A stretch of DNA of 47,275 nucleotides, from positions 1-47,275 of the forward strand of contig JAFWQP010000122.1 in assembly GCA_017509045.1 (NCBI GenBank). Direction: 5' to 3'. A model generated the notes under the pieces. That model was not told where the DNA came from. It searched no databases and saw only the letters and a program-made list of their open reading frames with translations. The stretch is from Bacteroidales bacterium. Its GTDB lineage: Bacteria > Bacteroidota > Bacteroidia > Bacteroidales > P3. The stretch's first letter is position 1, and the number at the start of each line of letters is the position of its first letter. The position numbers were made by a program, and so were the translations under genes. Positions 45,688 to 47,275 of this stretch are shown here, piece after piece.

Positions 45688-46890
45688 TTATTCAATGATC
45701 TTGGTCACCTGACCCGAACCAACGGTGCGGCCACCCTCGCGGATAGCGAAGCGCAGGTTCTCGTTCAGAGCGATATCCGAAATCAGGTCAACAGTAATCG
45801 TCAGGTTATCACCAGGCATAACCATCTCACGACCCTCGGGGAGGCTGATCTCACCGGTCACGTCAGTGGTGCGGAAATAGAACTGGGGACGATACTTGTT
45901 GTGGAACGGAGTGTGACGACCACCCTCTTCCTTCTTCAGGATATACACGGTAGCCTCAAACTTGTGGTGGGGGTGAATAGAGCCGGGGGCAGCGATAACC
46001 ATACCACGACGGATCTCGTTCTTGTCGATACCGCGGAGCAGCAGACCCACGTTATCACCAGCCTCACCTTCGTCAAGAATCTTACGGAACATCTCAACAC
46101 CGGTAACAACGCTCTTCAGCTTCTCGGCACCCATACCGATGATGTCGACGGCGTCGCCAGTGTGGATAACACCAGTCTCAATACGGCCGGTACCCACAGT
46201 ACCACGACCGGTGATCGAGAACACATCCTCAACAGGCATCAAGAAGGGCTTATCAACTGCGCGGGTGGGCAGAGGAATCCAAGTGTCCACAGCGTCCATC
46301 AGAGCGTTCACGGCGCTAACACCCATACCGTTGGGATCCTCACCGTTCAGAGCGGCAAGAGCGGAACCACGGATCACGGGGATATTGTCACCGTCAAACT
46401 CGTAAGAGCTCAGAAGCTCACGAATCTCCATCTCAACGAGGTCGAGCAGCTCGGGGTCGTCAACCAGGTCGCACTTGTTCATGAAAACAACCAGCTGGGG
46501 AACACCCACCTGACGGGCGAGCAGGATGTGCTCACGGGTCTGGGGCATGGGACCGTCGGTAGCGGCAACAACCAGGATGGCACCGTCCATCTGGGCAGCA
46601 CCGGTAACCATGTTCTTCACATAGTCGGCGTGACCCGGGCAGTCAACGTGAGCATAGTGGCGAGTAGCCGTCTGATACTCAACGTGGGCGGTGTTAATAG
46701 TAATACCGCGCTCCTTCTCTTCGGGAGCGGAGTCGATAGAGTCAAACGACTTAATCTCAGCGAGGGTGGGGTCCTTCTCGGCCAGCACCTTGGTGATGGC
46801 GGCGGTCAGGGTGGTCTTACCGTGGTCCACGTGGCCAATCGTACCGATGTTCACGTGCGGTTTTGAACGATCAAATTTTTCTTTTGCCAT
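45688..46890 (-). CDS. tuf: Elongation factor Tu
   Basis: A 400-residue GTPase that brings aminoacyl-tRNA to the ribosome. G1 is [10 protein letters not shown] (about 18-27), the switch region is [14 protein letters not shown], and G3 [11 protein letters not shown] and G4 MNKCDLVDD are all intact. Domains 2 and 3 end in [15 protein letters not shown]. It is a few residues longer than most Bacteroidales EF-Tu. Set between tRNA-Thr and tRNA-Trp, as in the usual Bacteroidota order. Confidence 0.98.
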   Translation of the reverse strand: MAKEKFDRSKPHVNIGTIGHVDHGKTTLTAAITKVLAEKDPTLAEIKSFDSIDSAPEEKERGITINTAHVEYQTATRHYAHVDCPGHADYVKNMVTGAAQMDGAILVVAATDGPMPQTREHILLARQVGVPQLVVFMNKCDLVDDPELLDLVEMEIRELLSSYEFDGDNIPVIRGSALAALNGEDPNGMGVSAVNALMDAVDTWIPLPTRAVDKPFLMPVEDVFSITGRGTVGTGRIETGVIHTGDAVDIIGMGAEKLKSVVTGVEMFRKILDEGEAGDNVGLLLRGIDKNEIRRGMVIAAPGSIHPHHKFEATVYILKKEEGGRHTPFHNKYRPQFYFRTTDVTGEISLPEGREMVMPGDNLTITVDLISDIALNENLRFAIREGGRTVGSGQVTKIIE

Positions 46891-46932
46891 TTTTAATACG
46901 TATTAATGTTAACAATTTGTTTTCTATATTTT

Positions 46933-46960
46933 ACGAGGGCGGAATTACTTTCGTCCTCGC
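46933..46960 (-). other. Hairpin in the leader between tRNA-Thr and tuf
   Basis: ACGAGGGCGG can pair with CGTCCTCGC with one mismatch. It may be an RNA processing hairpin separating tRNA-Thr from the tuf message; there is no T-run after it in the direction of transcription. Confidence 0.35.
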
Positions 46961-46978
46961 ATTTTTGCATAAAAAAAG

Positions 46979-47051
<73 letters not shown>

Positions 47052-47106
47052 TTTCTACCATCGAAGCGCCGGCATATCGTTCTGCCCCTCTCTCCGCTTC
47101 GGTTTG

Positions 47107-47179
47107 AGCGGAAGACGGGGCTCGAACCCGCCACCTATAGCTTGGAAGGCTATCGCTCTGCCAAATGAGCTACTTCCGC
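47107..47179 (-). tRNA. tRNA-Gly (TCC anticodon)
   Basis: A 73-base cloverleaf: acceptor GCGGAAG with CTTCCGC, anticodon TCC at 47144-47146, T-arm GCGGGTTCGAGCCCCGT, discriminator T. Confidence 0.96.
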
Positions 47180-47193
47180 TTCTCTGTAGGGTG

Positions 47194-47275
47194 TGGGGAA
47201 GAGTGGACTCGAACCACTGAACTCCGAAGAGGACAGATTTACAGTCTGTTGCAATTGCCACTATGCGACTTCCCC
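47194..47275 (-). tRNA. tRNA-Tyr (GTA anticodon)
   Basis: An 82-base tRNA with a long variable arm. Acceptor GGGGAAG pairs with CTTCCCC, anticodon GTA is at 47240-47242, T-arm GTGGTTCGAGTCCAC, discriminator A. Its 5' end coincides with the right edge of the window, so the tRNA itself is complete. Confidence 0.95.

Noticed and set aside
45610..46866. 418-codon open frame on the plus strand opposite tuf
   Set aside because: It mirrors the highly biased EF-Tu codons and starts within tRNA-Trp; no family resemblance.

Overview
This window is a chromosomal segment of a member of the Bacteroidales (Bacteroidota). The evidence is: promoters of the Bacteroides type (TTTG, about 19-21 bases, then TAnnTTTG) instead of sigma-70 boxes, a type IX secretion (T9SS) C-terminal sorting domain, a TonB-dependent receptor with a carboxypeptidase-like N-terminal domain, a PorT-barrel/OmpA protein, a DUF3467 gene behind rpoC, and Bacteroidota-type RpoB, RpoC and EF-Tu. 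The genus cannot be fixed from the sequence alone. A phosphate butyryltransferase plus KamB-like and KamC-like proteins point to an anaerobe that ferments lysine to butyrate and acetate.

Layout. 1-2.0 kb (minus): an ECF sigma factor, a membrane-anchored probable anti-sigma protein, and a secreted protein cut by the left edge. A small HsdR_N-like nuclease-fold gene overlaps the TonB-dependent receptor gene. 2-7 kb (minus): TonB-dependent receptor, a small PAS protein directly after a terminator, ptb, and a secreted protein of unknown function. 7-8 kb (plus): kamB-like gene. 8.0-8.6 kb: non-coding repeat element (copy A). 8.6-13 kb (plus): a four-gene cell-surface operon (lipoprotein, PorT/OmpA protein, short T9SS protein, long secreted protein). 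13.1-19.2 kb (plus): kamC-like gene, sbcD, sbcC. 19.3-20.9 kb (minus): POT peptide transporter, divergent from a Sua5-type tRNA-modification gene (21.1-21.7 kb).

21.7-23.4 kb is 1.6 kb without a credible gene. It is packed with repeats: an inverted copy (B) of the 8 kb element, a MITE-like inverted-repeat element, and several elements bounded by complementary short tandem repeats whose units differ from element to element. 23.3-32.5 kb is a defence region: type I restriction-modification (hsdR, hsdM, an AlbA_2/Schlafen-type ATPase, hsdS), a convergent Mrr-like nuclease, and a DUF4143 AAA ATPase. 32.7-33.2 kb carries a beta-carbonic anhydrase, followed by a tandem hairpin repeat.

33.5-47.3 kb (minus) is the conserved core: tRNA-Tyr, tRNA-Gly, tRNA-Thr, tuf, tRNA-Trp, secE, nusG, rplK, rplA, rplJ, rplL, rpoB, rpoC, DUF3467. 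It shows a likely attenuator hairpin between rplL and rpoB.

Most worth a second look: the repeat family with covarying tandem-repeat arms; the inverted A/B copies 13 kb apart; a 17-bp repeat found on both sides of the restriction region; and the separation of the lysine-aminomutase reactivase genes by a surface operon.
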